From NCBI GenBank assembly GCA_030180135.1, contig CM058233.1:109285994-109349993 (forward strand): 64,000 nucleotides of DNA, read 5' to 3'. The notes below the pieces were generated by a model. It did not search any database and was not told the origin of the DNA. It worked only from the letters and a program-made list of their open reading frames with translations. Below, piece after piece: positions 1 to 11,800 of this stretch. Made by a program: the position numbers and the translations under genes. The stretch comes from Orychophragmus violaceus (Eukaryota > Streptophyta > Magnoliopsida > Brassicales > Brassicaceae). Each line of letters begins with the position of its first letter. The stretch's first letter is position 1.

Positions 1-907
1 GTGGCAGGGGAGATTTTTTTTTTTTTTTTCTGGATCAAGGGTTTAGTATAATCATTTGGGCCTATAAAAGCCCATTAAAATCCCAATAATCCAGTGAGAC
101 ACCCAATCTCTTTTAGGTCTCAGATTCGTAAGATTGAGCTGCATAAATCTTTATCTAATTGATTTTTTATTGAGATGTAACAATATAGTAAATTATCTTA
201 CAAAATCAAATATGTCTGCTCAAATTATTATTTTGGGATCTATGTTACCTTTGGATACTTCATACCTTCTCCATAGCAGAGTTACTTCGGAGGAAAAGTG
301 AAAACTAAACCCTGAATAACTTTTGATTCAATTTTTATATTTGTATAGGATTTGACTGGGGAATAAAAGCGGAACGGTTATATTAGCGGTTAGCGAAAGT
401 GGTAAACGGTAAACGGTTGAATAGTGCAAAACTGTAATTGAAAGCTATTAGCAAAAACGGTAAAACAAACTGAGCATAACCGTTTTTACCGTAATTTTTG
501 ATAACGTTTTCGTAAATACAAAATGATATGTATTTAATATTTTTAGTATAGTGCTATCAATCACACCCATAATAACATATAATCACATATAATCATGGCG
601 ATAAGACTATAGATACAATTTATGATAATTATATTGAAGAAAAATATACATTTTACAGGAAAAAGATTCCTTTTGGTTGCTCTTTGTTCTCTAAATCACT
701 AGGCACATAATAATCCGATTTGTATATAAATATTTAGAAGACGCATGAGTATCGTTTTTAATATTTTATAACCATTTTGTGTTATTTTTTATATAAAACA
801 TTTTCATAAATAACTCGATGCAAAATCACAAGCTTAATCTTAATACTTATAAATATTATATTTTAACAAAATATCGTATGATTTATATCTAATATTTTCT
901 TGGCTAT
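1..907. other. AT-rich intergenic stretch, no gene seen
   Basis: AT-rich DNA with a T run near 16-30 and no convincing ORF, RNA gene or terminal repeats. The stretch 380-500 carries several 'aacggt' and 'accgt' repeats of the kind found near the ends of decayed hAT-like elements, but I could not define element borders. Confidence 0.5.
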
Positions 908-1113
908 ATGATACAACGTGTTAACCATGTGGGGTTAGTCCAATGATAAAAAGGTGTTAGTAGTCTTTTATCACTTGGGTTCGATGGCTACGGTATAGTT
1001 TATGCCATTAAATTGGTATTATCAACGGTTAGTATTGGGTTTAGGGGGGGGACTAAGGCCTAAGGTCCGAAACCCTCTTGGTTATACAAAAAAAAAAAAT
1101 GATACAACGTGTT
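908..1113 (+). mobile_element. tRNA-derived SINE with 15-bp target duplication
   Basis: The body is 923-1098. It begins with a tRNA-like segment holding a box-A-like stretch (ggttagtccaatgataa, about 933) and a box-B-like stretch (ggttcgatggc, about 978), the internal RNA polymerase III promoter of SINEs. It ends in an A run at about 1088-1099. An exact direct repeat, atgatacaacgtgtt, flanks it at 908-922 and 1099-1113, which is the target-site duplication. Length (about 176 bp) and layout fit Brassicaceae SINE families; I cannot name the family. Confidence 0.85.
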
Positions 1114-2339
1114 GATTTATAGCGTGCATATCTTCTTTTGTTCTTTGATGCGGGGAGATAGCAGAAGAATGCTACATCCATACAATTCATGGAGTCATAT
1201 GGCTATAGCACATCTATATTTTTTCGATGATACATTTTTATAAAACACAAATCGTTGAATAAATGACTTTACATTATTACGTCTCGTTTCACACTCAATA
1301 CAGTTGTGCACACGACTTCTATTCACAGCCAAAGCTTTCAAGAATTCAAACAATTAGCCAAATATGTAATGGCCTGGCTTATTTCATCTCTATATCCAGA
1401 CTGAATATTATATTCAAAACGAATGACCTTTCCACAACTATATATTATATAACATATATATGTTTTTAAGTTTTAGGTGATTAGGTGATCAGGTGATGAG
1501 GACAATCATCGGGCCTTTCTGTCATCGTTGAATAATGATTCTTTGCTCAGATTGCCGGATGAAACCACTTCCTAATTATTTTTCAGTGAGTTTTCATCTT
1601 TGCTCGGTTTCGTTTCTTGTCGTGCTCTTCGAAGTTTCAAGGGTGTATCACTATTTTGAATATGATGTTACCAAACAGAAGTACCAATAATACCGATTGA
1701 TTCTGTTTCCATGTTTTTTACATTTTTTTGCTATGAGATCAATTATTTGATGTTGCATTTGAGATAATCCAATTTGTAAACTTAAACTTCATTTTATAAT
1801 GATATTTATAATTTCGCAAAAAAAAAATATGATGAAATTATTTATCATGTTTTGTCGATTAGAAAAAGGACATGGTTTTCTTAGACAATTATATAAACTA
1901 AATGATAAATAATTGAAAGAAGCGTGATTGCATTTACTTGCATTGCATGGAATAAGCCCCATTTGAATGAGTTTGAAGAAAAATCATTCTGGTCAACTAA
2001 CGTAGCTATGTCAACAATCGCCAAACCATAGATTAAAAATTTAAAGCTACATAAATGATAAAAACCATTAGCTTTTGAAATAACGTAATTAAATACAGCC
2101 CTAACTAAAACTACTCGGTTATTCTGATCATGTCAATTGATTCGGACCATGAGTAACTTTCTTTTCTAGATTTGTAGTGTAGACCTAAATTTATGGTATT
2201 GTCTATTTGAGGCAGTAGGTTGATTTGTATTCAGAGGCATGATTGGTTAAGAACAATCCTCATAAGTTGGCGTGTTTAACTTGATGACTACATGATCTAA
2301 AAATGAATCCGTGTTTCATCTTTGATGGGTTCTAGTAAC
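1114..2339. other. AT-rich intergenic stretch, no gene seen
   Basis: No ORF beyond chance length with a coding look (the 68-aa ORF at 1263-1469 has no family signature), no terminal repeats and no RNA gene recognised. Confidence 0.45.
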
Positions 2340-2562
2340 TAAGACCACATTGAGGGTTTTTAAGGGTGGGCCTACGTAAATAGTTAAGAATCGGGTTCTA
2401 AAAATTCTTATTTTAGAACCGGTTTTTACACTGTTCATGACACGTGGCAGCTTGTCATTCGTCTAATTTTTTTTTCAATTTTTTTTTTTTTACACTTTTC
2501 TCAAAAAAAAAAAAAAAAAATTTTAAGAACCCCATAGGGGTTCATTGATGTATATGCCCTAA
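2340..2562. mobile_element. PIF/Harbinger-type MITE, copy 1 (TAA duplication)
   Basis: The body is 2343-2559, flanked by TAA at 2340-2342 and 2560-2562. The ends, gaccacattgaggg on the left and ttcattgatgtatatgccc on the right, are imperfect inverted repeats. The inside holds the 'cacgtggcag' and T-rich segments shared with the copies at 2563 and 7141. A 3-bp TAA/TTA duplication with such ends is typical of Tourist-like MITEs. It abuts copy 2 and shares its TAA. Confidence 0.7.
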
Positions 2563-2781
2563 GAGCATGTCCATTGGGGGGTTCTAAGCCCAGTCTCTTA
2601 AAAAAAATTAATTAAATATTGTGGATCCCCGCATCCTTATATAAGGACCGATTCTACCACTGTTCACGTCACGTGTCCTCTCGCCATTGGTCCATTTTTT
2701 TTTAATTTTTTTTTTTTTCGTATCTGAGAAAAAAAAATTTTTATTTAAAAACCCCTAGTGGGTATCAGGGCTGTACATAAT
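2563..2781. mobile_element. PIF/Harbinger-type MITE, copy 2 (right end eroded)
   Basis: It starts gagcatgtccattgg directly after the TAA at 2560-2562. It shares with copies 1 and 4 the 'ctgttcacg..acgtg', 'ccattggtccattttt' and 'gggt' end blocks. The right end (about 2755-2781) is diverged and I could not place its duplication exactly. Confidence 0.55.
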
Positions 2782-2976
2782 CTAATACTTGTCCATATTA
2801 AGATAATCGTAGTTAATATATGAATCAGAAAATTATAATTAAGTCAGGAAGAGTATATAGTAGTTGGATATGAGAACGATTCAAGGTGGCTATAACACAC
2901 AATTATTCGCAATGTCAAGTGAAGCATCGTTATCAATCTCGATCCCCACCACTCCCTATTCCCTCGTTTAGATAAA

Positions 2977-2989
2977 CCTTGTGAGTTTT

Positions 2990-3036
<47 letters not shown>

Positions 3037-3994
3037 TAATTAATAGAAAATCAACCACCCGAATTAAACCGGGGATCGAACACAGTTAATCGGCGCCGAC
3101 ACCGGACAAAATCGGCAGATTACAGAGATGACGCTTCCGCTAGCGCTGCTATACGCGGCGAGCTACAAAGCTGACACACCTACAAGTGAAAAAATTCCGA
3201 CGAGGAGGTGGGAAGAAGACCGTTGAGCATTACTCCCAACCTCTGGTGGGCTGAGCAGGCATGTTCCGTCGGTATCCGGTAAGTAATCGTGTTCTCCGGT
3301 CAGCCCAACAACCGGTTTCCAGATCCACTCACCGTGCACCAGTCGGAAGACCCGCTCACGGAGTTGTCCCACGACCTCTTTAATCAACCGCCTCACCAAG
3401 AGCAGCCAACCTCCTCGCCATCTTCCACCGCTTCCGCCGCAACATCGCTTCCCCATTATCTCCCACCGCCAGCACCACATGCGACCTCAATCCAACCAAT
3501 ATCCTCCACCGCGCCGACGAGGAGAAGCTTCTGGAGAACCGCCATCTCTTTCTACACCCTCGCCTCCGCCATGGATTCCTTCAACAAAAGATGTTTTCCC
3601 ACCGACCGAGGAAAGACGAATCGCCTCTCTAGACTCCGACAGCATCCCGTTGTCAACGCGATGAGCTCTCCCCGCCGTCTTCCAGCGGAGTATCCCCCGT
3701 CGTCCTCTAGCGGAGTATCCCCCGCCATGTCACGTCTTTAACCCTCGAAGCCTTGGAGCTTCCACGGCGAAGTTCTCCTCGGGGTTCCCACCTCTGCATC
3801 TCAGAGAAAAAGTGTATGCAATCCTTCGTCGGAGTCGTCTCACCGTCTCGTCTTTAAAGCTCGAAACCGGACGTAACCTTGGGAGATCTTCCTGACCACC
3901 GACGAAGACCGCCGGGACCGAGAAGATCTCTTACGTGAGATCGGAGTTTATTGGGGGCGCGTGCGTCCCAAACGCCAAATAACCCTTGTGAGTT
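2977..3994 (-). mobile_element. GC-rich retroposon of unknown family, about 1.0 kb
   Basis: A GC-rich block (3060-3980) stands out from AT-rich surroundings and is bracketed by the direct repeat ccttgtgagtt at 2977-2987 and 3984-3994. On the minus strand the 3' side (low coordinates) ends in an A/TA-rich tail with a (TA)n run at about 2997-3031, as expected for a retroposed sequence. ORFs of 150 aa (+) and 105 aa (-) overlap in it, but neither resembles a known family. It could be a non-autonomous LINE derivative or a retrocopied noncoding transcript; the identity is unknown. Confidence 0.6.
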
Positions 3995-4043
3995 GTGATC
4001 ATATACACACAAAAGAACAATATTATGATGTCCAGTAAGTACC

Positions 4044-4248
4044 TAAGAGCACTTCCAATGGTGGATATCTAAGAGGGTTTCTTAACTTAAAATAATGAAA
4101 AAATAGAAAAAGTATGAGAGAGTGTGAGAAGAGGTTCTTATGAAGAACCCCAAGTTTCTTAAAGAAGAACCCCAAGTTTCTCTACTAGATACCCATAACA
4201 CATGTGTCTTTGTTTGATTGGTTCAATTTTTTTTTGAAGATGCTCTAA
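4044..4248. mobile_element. PIF/Harbinger-type MITE, copy 3
   Basis: The body is 4047-4245, flanked by TAA at 4044-4046 and 4246-4248. The ends are gagcacttccaatgg and ttgaagatgctc, imperfect inverted repeats of the widespread 'gagcatctccaa' type. Inside, 'gaagaaccccaagtttct' occurs twice. It sits about 240 bp upstream of the peroxidase TATA box, so it may contribute to that promoter. Confidence 0.75.
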
Positions 4249-4477
4249 CAATGATAAAAATACAAAAGATAATCGCGTATAAAAAGGTTGTGTACATCAA
4301 TCAAATATTTGAAATTAACCATACAAATTATAAAATACTTAATATCTGTCGTCAAAGAAACTTAAAATGATGCCAAAATTTATAATAGTATTTAGTCTTT
4401 TCTTATAAAATAAAAATAAAAATAAAAATGCAAGCTGGCCTCCGCTACTAGTGCCTAGCGTACCACACAAAAGCACA

Positions 4478-4487
4478 TATATATAAG
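4478..4487 (+). promoter_or_regulatory. TATA box of the peroxidase gene
   Basis: tatatataag lies 87-96 bp before the ATG at 4574, a usual spacing for a plant leader of about 60 nt. A (TA) run at about 4547-4562 lies inside the presumed leader. Confidence 0.6.
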
Positions 4488-4573
4488 ATCCTTTACTCCA
4501 TTCATGCAATCATAAAAATATATAATCACATATTTGAAAAAACATATATATATATATATATATAAAGACCGAA

Positions 4574-6434
4574 ATGGCTGCGAAGATTCTCTTATGGTTC
4601 TCTCTCTTTCTCACCGTAAACCTCGTCTCCGCTCAACTCCGCCGCAACTTCTACGCCGGAAGTTGTCCCAACGTCGAACAAATCGTCAGAAACGCCGTTC
4701 AACTAAAGTTCCAACAAACTTTCACCACCATCCCCGCTACTCTCCGCCTTTATTTCCACGATTGTTTTGTTAATGTAAAACATGTTATCTTCTTTTTTTT
4801 CTTGCTTAAATTTATTTCATTTCTTTTTGGTTTAATATATGAAAATTACTTATATCTTAGGGTTGTGATGCCTCGGTGATGATAGCGTCGACGGACAATA
4901 ATAAGGCGGAGAAAGATCATCCGGAAAACTTATCGTTGGCCGGAGATGGATTCGACACCGTCATTAAAGCTAAACAAGCTGTTGACGCCGTTGCAAATTG
5001 TCGTAACAAAGTTTCTTGCGCCGATATTCTCACGATAGCTACTCGTGATGTTGTTAATCTCGTTCGTAACTTATCACTATGATCATATTTATTACATCAA
5101 CCTCGACTTAGACCATTATCGTTATAATGTTAATTGATATAAATGGGTAGGCGGGTGGACCACGATATGAAGTGGAATTAGGACGGCTTGATGGGCTATC
5201 GTCTACGGCCGCTAGCGTCGAAGGGAAGCTGCCACATCCGACGGACAACGTCAACCAACTCACTTCACTTTTTGCCAAAAACGGCCTTAGCCTTAATGAC
5301 ATGATCGCTCTCTCCGGTAAGATATTTTCTTCATCGGACCAAACTTATATTTAGTGACTTAACGTTGCATTTCGGTTTAATTGGTTAGGATTTGATTTGG
5401 CTTTATAATAAACAAAAAATTAAGTAGATTAAGTAATTTCATCATAAATAGGATTAACCATTTTTTTATCCACAAAAACTATCGTATAACACAAATATCT
5501 ACCAAAGTATATATATATATATATATATATATGTGTTTAACCAAGTGCTTGTGGTGGGGTGATTCTTTTTCGTTGGTGAGGGTGACTCTGTTGGTCAAGA
5601 CCAAATATCGACTCTCACAAATGCATTTGACCACATATTTACAATATTTGGCTATTGGTATATTCACTTGGTTTCTCCGGATCCCAAAATTAGTAGGATC
5701 TCATGCTGAGAACAAGCTAGGAAATTGTGTCCCCGTAACCTAGCTTGGAAAATTCATTGTGCGTGGATCCGGATCAGAGTTATCTAAAAAAGAAAGTATA
5801 TAGATATGTGTATATATTTACGAAATCAAAATTAAAAACTTAATTTTCTCCGAATTAAAAGCTCAAAACTTATATCCACTTCCGGTCCACCAAAATATGT
5901 TTTTATAATATATATTTATTTCATTGTTTGAACCGTTAATGTGATGTACGAAATTTTTTTGGTACATCGGTTCGGTTTAAAAAACTTCCGGTCCTAATAT
6001 AAATTTTGGTTCGATTTTTAAAAACAGGAGCGCACACATTAGGTTTCGCTCATTGCAACAAAGTGTTCAACAGGATTTACAGTTTCAACAAGACAACTAA
6101 AGTAGACCCTACAATTAACAAAGCTTACGCGGCAGAGTTACAAGGGGCATGTCCTAGAAATATAGATCCAAGCGTGGCTATAAACATGGACCCAACAACA
6201 CCTAGACAATTCGACAACGTTTACTACAAAAACTTGCAACAAGGCAAAGGATTGTTCACGTCAGATCAAGATTTGTTCACAGATCGTCGGTCAAAGCCAA
6301 CCGTTGACTTATGGGCCAATAATGCAAAGTTGTTTAATCAAGCTTTTGTTAACTCCATGATCAAACTTGGTCGTGTTGGTGTTAAAACGGGTCGTAATGG
6401 TAACATCCGTCGTGATTGTGGAGCCTTCAATTGA
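4574..6434 (+). CDS. Class III secretory peroxidase (PER50/PER51-like)
   Basis: Four exons: 4574-4774, 4861-5061, 5151-5316 and 6028-6434, all with GT-AG borders, give 324 aa, close to the 329 aa I recall for Arabidopsis PER51. A hydrophobic signal peptide (residues 1-20, ending LVSA) is followed by mature QLRRNFY. The distal haem site [10 protein letters not shown], the conserved SCADIL and the proximal site HTLGFAHC with the axial His are all present, so the enzyme should be active. It would oxidise phenolics with H2O2 in the cell wall or apoplast. The pattern of three introns is the classic one for this family. Intron 3 is unusually long (711 bp) and holds a (TA) run and AT-rich filler. 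One oddity is GRLDGLSS where the family normally has GRRDG. PER50 and PER51 are close paralogues, so I give no symbol. Confidence 0.93.
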
Positions 6435-6644
6435 ATTTAAATATATATAGATGCCTTGTTATGTCCATTGAATATGAATTGGGGTTTAGGGTGGTCTTGT
6501 TGTTCTGGTTCAGCTCAAATATAATAAATCTCGATTGTGGGGTTCAGTTTGCTAAAGTAAAAAATGCAAACCTAAAGTTGTATACCTTTGTGAGTTCTGA
6601 ATAAATTTGATTGAGTATCATAGTTATGAACCGATACATCATAC

Positions 6645-7006
6645 ATGATTAGTCCTAATTGTAATACTTGGTAAGTGAGTTTGATTATGACTTAATTGGC
6701 AATGAGTGGATTAGCCCTAACTTTTTATATACTACTTTGACAATTTGTTTTATTTTCGATGTGAGATTTTAGTTACTATACACAGCATCACTACTTACGA
6801 CAAAAGTGAGACCGAAACACCTTTATGTCGTTGACACTTATGGAGCTGAACATCCACGGAATGGTCCAACAATCGACTTGCTCTGATACCATATTAATTT
6901 GAGTTTATTATGGATTTCCAACTTAAAATCAATTTATTGAATAGATTGGTTATAACTTTTTATATATTATTTTGACGACGTGTAATATGAGACTTTACTC
7001 AACATC
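6645..7006 (-). mobile_element. Decayed TRIM (miniature LTR retrotransposon)
   Basis: Two diverged direct repeats, about 6645-6789 and 6890-7006, share blocks such as taactttttatata, a 'tttgac' stretch and atgtgagattttagt/atatgagactttact. Just inside the second, ctctgatacca at 6878-6888 is the reverse complement of the methionine-tRNA primer site TGGTATCAGAG, where a minus-strand element should have it. The internal region is only about 100 bp with no coding capacity, which fits a TRIM. The outer ends are approximate and no target duplication was identified. Confidence 0.55.
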
Positions 7007-7137
7007 ATTCATCTTTTGTTTTGTATATGTACATGTAATTTTTCTGTTGAGGCACAACTGAAAACGGTTTTGCTTTCCTCTTTCTTTAGTGCACACTTCA
7101 CTTTGGGGTTGCAGATAGGATAAGACATGTAGGTTAG

Positions 7138-7394
7138 TAAGAGCATATACATTGAGGGTTTTAGGGGAGTTCTTAGCACGGGTTCTTAGGCAAAACGATT
7201 AAAAAAATATTATTCTTAAGAATTCCCCTAAGAACCGATCCTTAGTTAAGAACCCTTCCTTAACAGTTCACGCTGACGTGGCAGCGTGTGATTGGTTCAT
7301 TTTTTTGATTTTTTTTTCTTCCATCTGAAAAAACAAATTATTAAAAAATGCTAAGAACCCCCAAAGAGGGAGTTCATTGATGTTCATGGTCTAA
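7138..7394. mobile_element. PIF/Harbinger-type MITE, copy 4
   Basis: The body is 7141-7391, flanked by TAA at 7138-7140 and 7392-7394. The left end gagcatatacattgaggg and right end ttcattgatgttcatggtc are imperfect inverted repeats. Internal 'cgctgacgtggcagcgtgtgattggttca' matches the equivalent segments of copies 1 and 2, so they belong to one family. Confidence 0.75.
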
Positions 7395-8614
7395 TAGCGT
7401 TTCAACTTTCAACGTTTTTGTGTAGCTTATTTCTTGAGATATAAGGCACATGCTGAACCCATAGCAAGGGAAGCAATGGGTTTTCGGGGCATCTTGTATT
7501 AGTACAACAAAATTATGTGGTGGATGGGCCCTTAGTGTTGGTGTTGTTCACTGCACAAGGATTTGATATAAAAAAAAACAAGAGCCCACGCACACAATTG
7601 GTGTTGCTCACATATTTACATTCCACACAATCCAAAGTTTATTAAAATTCGATGTTTAAAAAACGCATTGTTAAATATATACTGTAAATGTTGTACTATA
7701 CGAGAAAATATTTAATTAAAAACAAAATATTTTTCAAGATGATGATGTTCTACAATACAATCACTATATTTTATCTGGATATAACAAAATATTACGTATA
7801 TTATTTTCAGTAAACAAATAAATAGCCTATTCTTTTACCATAAAAAAACAGATAGCTTTTTTTTTGTGGGATTATTACGTAAATTGCTGAGAATAAGTGG
7901 CTCTTTGCATCTCCAAAAGCCATCTTATCTGGGAAGACCTAATTTTCGTCGTACCATATACTTAATAACAATTATCTATTAAATTCAGTATTTGATTACT
8001 CGCAACCATTTTACTAATCTCACCTGGAGACTTGGAATCTCTGGGAACCAAATATACCGATTTGATTATTCTACAAATCAAGTGTCCATTCTTTATATGA
8101 TAATATTCGTATATAATCGTTATATATACTTCATATGAGCTGGCTTATATAGTGAAAAGTTGAAATAAAAAGCTTCCAAGTTGGACGAGAAAAAAATAAT
8201 AATGTTTAATTAATGTATTTTGTTTAAAGTATTTATTGGTTGATCATCTGGCTTGAAATACTATTTTCCTCGTCATAATTACTGTAGAAACCCCAAATCA
8301 AAATATATAAAGCTTTGGAGGTAATTTTACATGTGTTTCATGTGTATCAATGAATTTTTCTATTTGTAATGTATTATTTGAGAAATTGGTTGATAAAAAA
8401 AAAATTAGAACATACAATACAAGGTTGGATCAAATCCCAGATCATCATATTTTATGTATGTAAGCAAAGTAGCAAACCGCAGATTATTTATTCTCTCATC
8501 TGTATCCCCAAAAAGTTATTAAAATTCTCTCGGTAGAGAAAATCATTAATTAGCCAATAATTATGCGGCTTAACGATAAATCCACTCCAAATAAAACCCT
8601 AAAAAGGAACCCTC
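7395..8614. other. AT-rich stretch between peroxidase and LINE
   Basis: No gene or clear repeat was recognised. The part nearest 8614 should be the original 3' UTR and downstream flank of the LBD gene, now separated from it by the LINE insertion. Confidence 0.45.
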
Positions 8615-8621
8615 AGTGGGA

Positions 8622-8678
<57 letters not shown>

Positions 8679-8831
8679 TTTTATTCCATCTTCCTCATAA
8701 GAGGCATCATTTTCCAAATACAATCTGTGGACAGAGATGAAACTAGAAATAGATAAAAAAAACTACAAGACAATTTCCAAACTTTAAATCAAAAATGAAA
8801 CCATGCCCATTTGCCATAATCATAAGAACCT

Positions 8832-11800
8832 TTACCACTGGATGTACTGAAACCAAAGACGTAGATAAGTTTCGTGGTCAGAGGTGAGAGGAATAAAGGA
8901 CCTGTTTGAACATAGTAGATCTCTTTTGTCAAGTCCCAAGAGTTTTGCCTTTAAAATCTGTCGAATGTCTCTAATCACAATATCAACCGGTTTGGAAGCA
9001 GAGGAGTGCAGCCTTGAGTTTCTTTCTTTCCACAGATAATAAGTAACAGCCTGTAAAATGAGCTTTGTGACAACTCTCAGCTTGCCAATGCGAGATGAAG
9101 ATCGAACCCAAGCAACAATCTCATCAAAACCAGGGGGTGGAGATAAAGCAGGATGAGTAAAGAAACTAATCCAAACCTGAGTTGAAAAGCTACAGTCGAA
9201 AAAAAGGTGCGCATGATTCTCAGCAGCGACTCCACAAAGGAGACAGGTATCATCAATATTCAGACCCCAACTTCTGAGACGATCTCTCGTTGGAAGTCTG
9301 TTACGCAAAGTCACCCATAGTAGAAAGGAGTGTTTTGGAATTCTCTCCGAAAACCAAACCGAAAGATGCCACGGCACGATCGAATTTGGGTTCGAAGGAT
9401 GAAGAGATAGCCACGTTTTTGATGTACTGAACTTTCCTGGCTGATCATTGATCGAATTTCTCCACAAGAAAACATCTTCTATCTCGCTGTTAAACGAAGG
9501 ACAGGTGGGCAGACAATTGCGTAGCAAAATAAAGATAGGATGCCTTCTATTTGAAACTCTCCACTGCCCGTTTAGAGAGGCTTCAAGAACTGTTGCAAGG
9601 TAAGGAATTCCTGTGACTCTTGGACCTGATGCGCCAGTCAAGTCAATAAGAGGCCCCAATGAAGTCCAGTTGTCATGCCAAAATAAAGCCACTTTCCCAG
9701 ATGATATCTCACATGATAAATAAGGTCTGGCCAGCTCCCGAAGCTTCAAAAGTCTTTTCCAAATCCAACTTCCTGAGTGTTGAAAATCTCCTTCCCAAAA
9801 TAAACGTCCTCGAAGGATGACCTTTCGAATCCAAGCAACCCAAAGAGATCCAGTTCCAGCAAACAAAAGCCAAATCAGCTTAAGACCATACACTTTGTTA
9901 GAGTCATGTATGTTCCTAAGTCCTAAACCACCTTCCGCCTTAGGAGTGCAAACTGATTCCCATGAGATTTTTGCACCACGGGCAGAATTAGGAGCACCTG
10001 ACCACAAGAAGGCATTACAAATTTTCTCTAGAGCATGTAAGCATGACTTAGGGAGAGGGAAAACCGAAGACCAAAAATTGATGATGCTCAAGAGGACTGA
10101 TTGGAGGAGCTGCAATCTGCCGGCAAAAGAAAGACGGCGAACAGTCCAAGAAGATATGCGACCCTTTACTTTATCTATCAAAGGCTGGTAGTCTTGAGGT
10201 CTTAGCTTGTGTGGCATCAAAGGAAGGCCAAGGTATCTAACCGGTAAAGACCCTTGCAACATACCAAAATCTGAGGCTAAACTTCTGACCAAAACCGAAT
10301 TATTTCCATCGATGAATAAACATGACTTCCGCAAGTTAAGAGCCAGACCAGAATGAGTCTCAAAGACCTTTAGAACATCCAATATACCAGATAAAGAAGC
10401 TCCAGATCCGTCAAAGAAGATCAATACATCATCAGCAAAGCTAAGATGAGTAATCAAAGGATCCAAACATTGAGGATGAGGGTTAAAAATATTCTGTCTT
10501 ACAGCCAAATCCAGATTCTTGGACAGAATATCCATGGCTAAAACAAACAAAGAAGAGGAGATAGGGTCACCTTGACGCAGTCCTTTTTTCCCGGGGAAAA
10601 AACCTACTAGTTCACCATTTATCAATATTGAATAATGTGGTGTAGAGATGCAGGTTTGAATCCAATTAATGAAGATTTCCGGAAGCTGAAAGGCTGTCAA
10701 AATGTTCAAAATGAAACCCCAATCGACATTGTCGTAAGCCTTTGAAATATCGATTTGAAGACATCCTCTAGTCGACGGTCCTTCCTTATTAAAATCAGTG
10801 ACCAATTCCGACGCTAACAGTACATTTTCGCACAATAACCTTCCTGTGACAAAGCCAACTTGGTTTCTTTGAACCGAACCCGACGTGATGAACTTTAATC
10901 TCGAACCCAAAATACTGGAGATCACTTTATAAACCGTGTTACACAGTGAAATAGGACGAAAATCTCTAAGCTTTGAAGCTCCTGTAACTTTGGGAATTAG
11001 AGCAATGGCAGTAGAATTTACTTGTCGCGGAAGAGATCCACTGACAAAGAAGTCTCTGACCGCATCAAGTAAGTCCTGCCCTACAATTTCCCAAGCTGAG
11101 ATAAAGAAATCCACAGTAAAACCATCTGGACCTGGGGCTTTGTTCCTAGGAAGAGAAAACACCACAGCCTTTATCTCTTCATTAGAAGGAATTTTTGTCA
11201 GGATAGTAGCTAACTCAGCTGAACATCTGAAGCTGTGTAGCGAACTGATTTCCTCAATTGAACAAGGACGAACCTCATCATTTGTTGTCCCTAAAAGCTC
11301 AGTAAAATAATGAACCGCCATATTCTTGATGATTATCGGATCTGAGAACTTAACGTCATGGTCGTCCCGAAGGAAATGGATGATATTCCTGGACAGATTT
11401 GAAACCATTGATTTGAAGAAAACTCCGGTATTAGAGTCACCCACGTCTAACCAACGGACACGAGACTTTTGTTGAAAGAAAGACTCTTCCACTGTTGACA
11501 GAAAAATCCAAGCTTCTCGAGCTGCTTGTTCCTCCAAAAACAGAACCGGAGAAGGAGATTGAAGGACCTGATTTTGGATCTCCTCAAGATTTGTGAAAGC
11601 TTCCTTACATCGCTTTTGGATATCACTGAAGTTCTTTTTGTTCAGATCTTTACAACAAACTTTAGCTTCTCTTAACCGATGATAAAGAGAAGACATAGGA
11701 GAAGTCCTAAAATCCACACTCACCCAAGCATCCTTCATAAGAGTGAGATAGTTTGGGTGCAAAGTGAAGAAGTTAAAGAAGTTAAAACGTGGTTTTCTCC

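Noticed and set aside
3163..3741. Overlapping ORFs of 105 aa (-) and 150 aa (+)
   Set aside because: They overlap in opposite strands inside a GC-rich retroposon, and neither resembles a known protein. Not called as genes.
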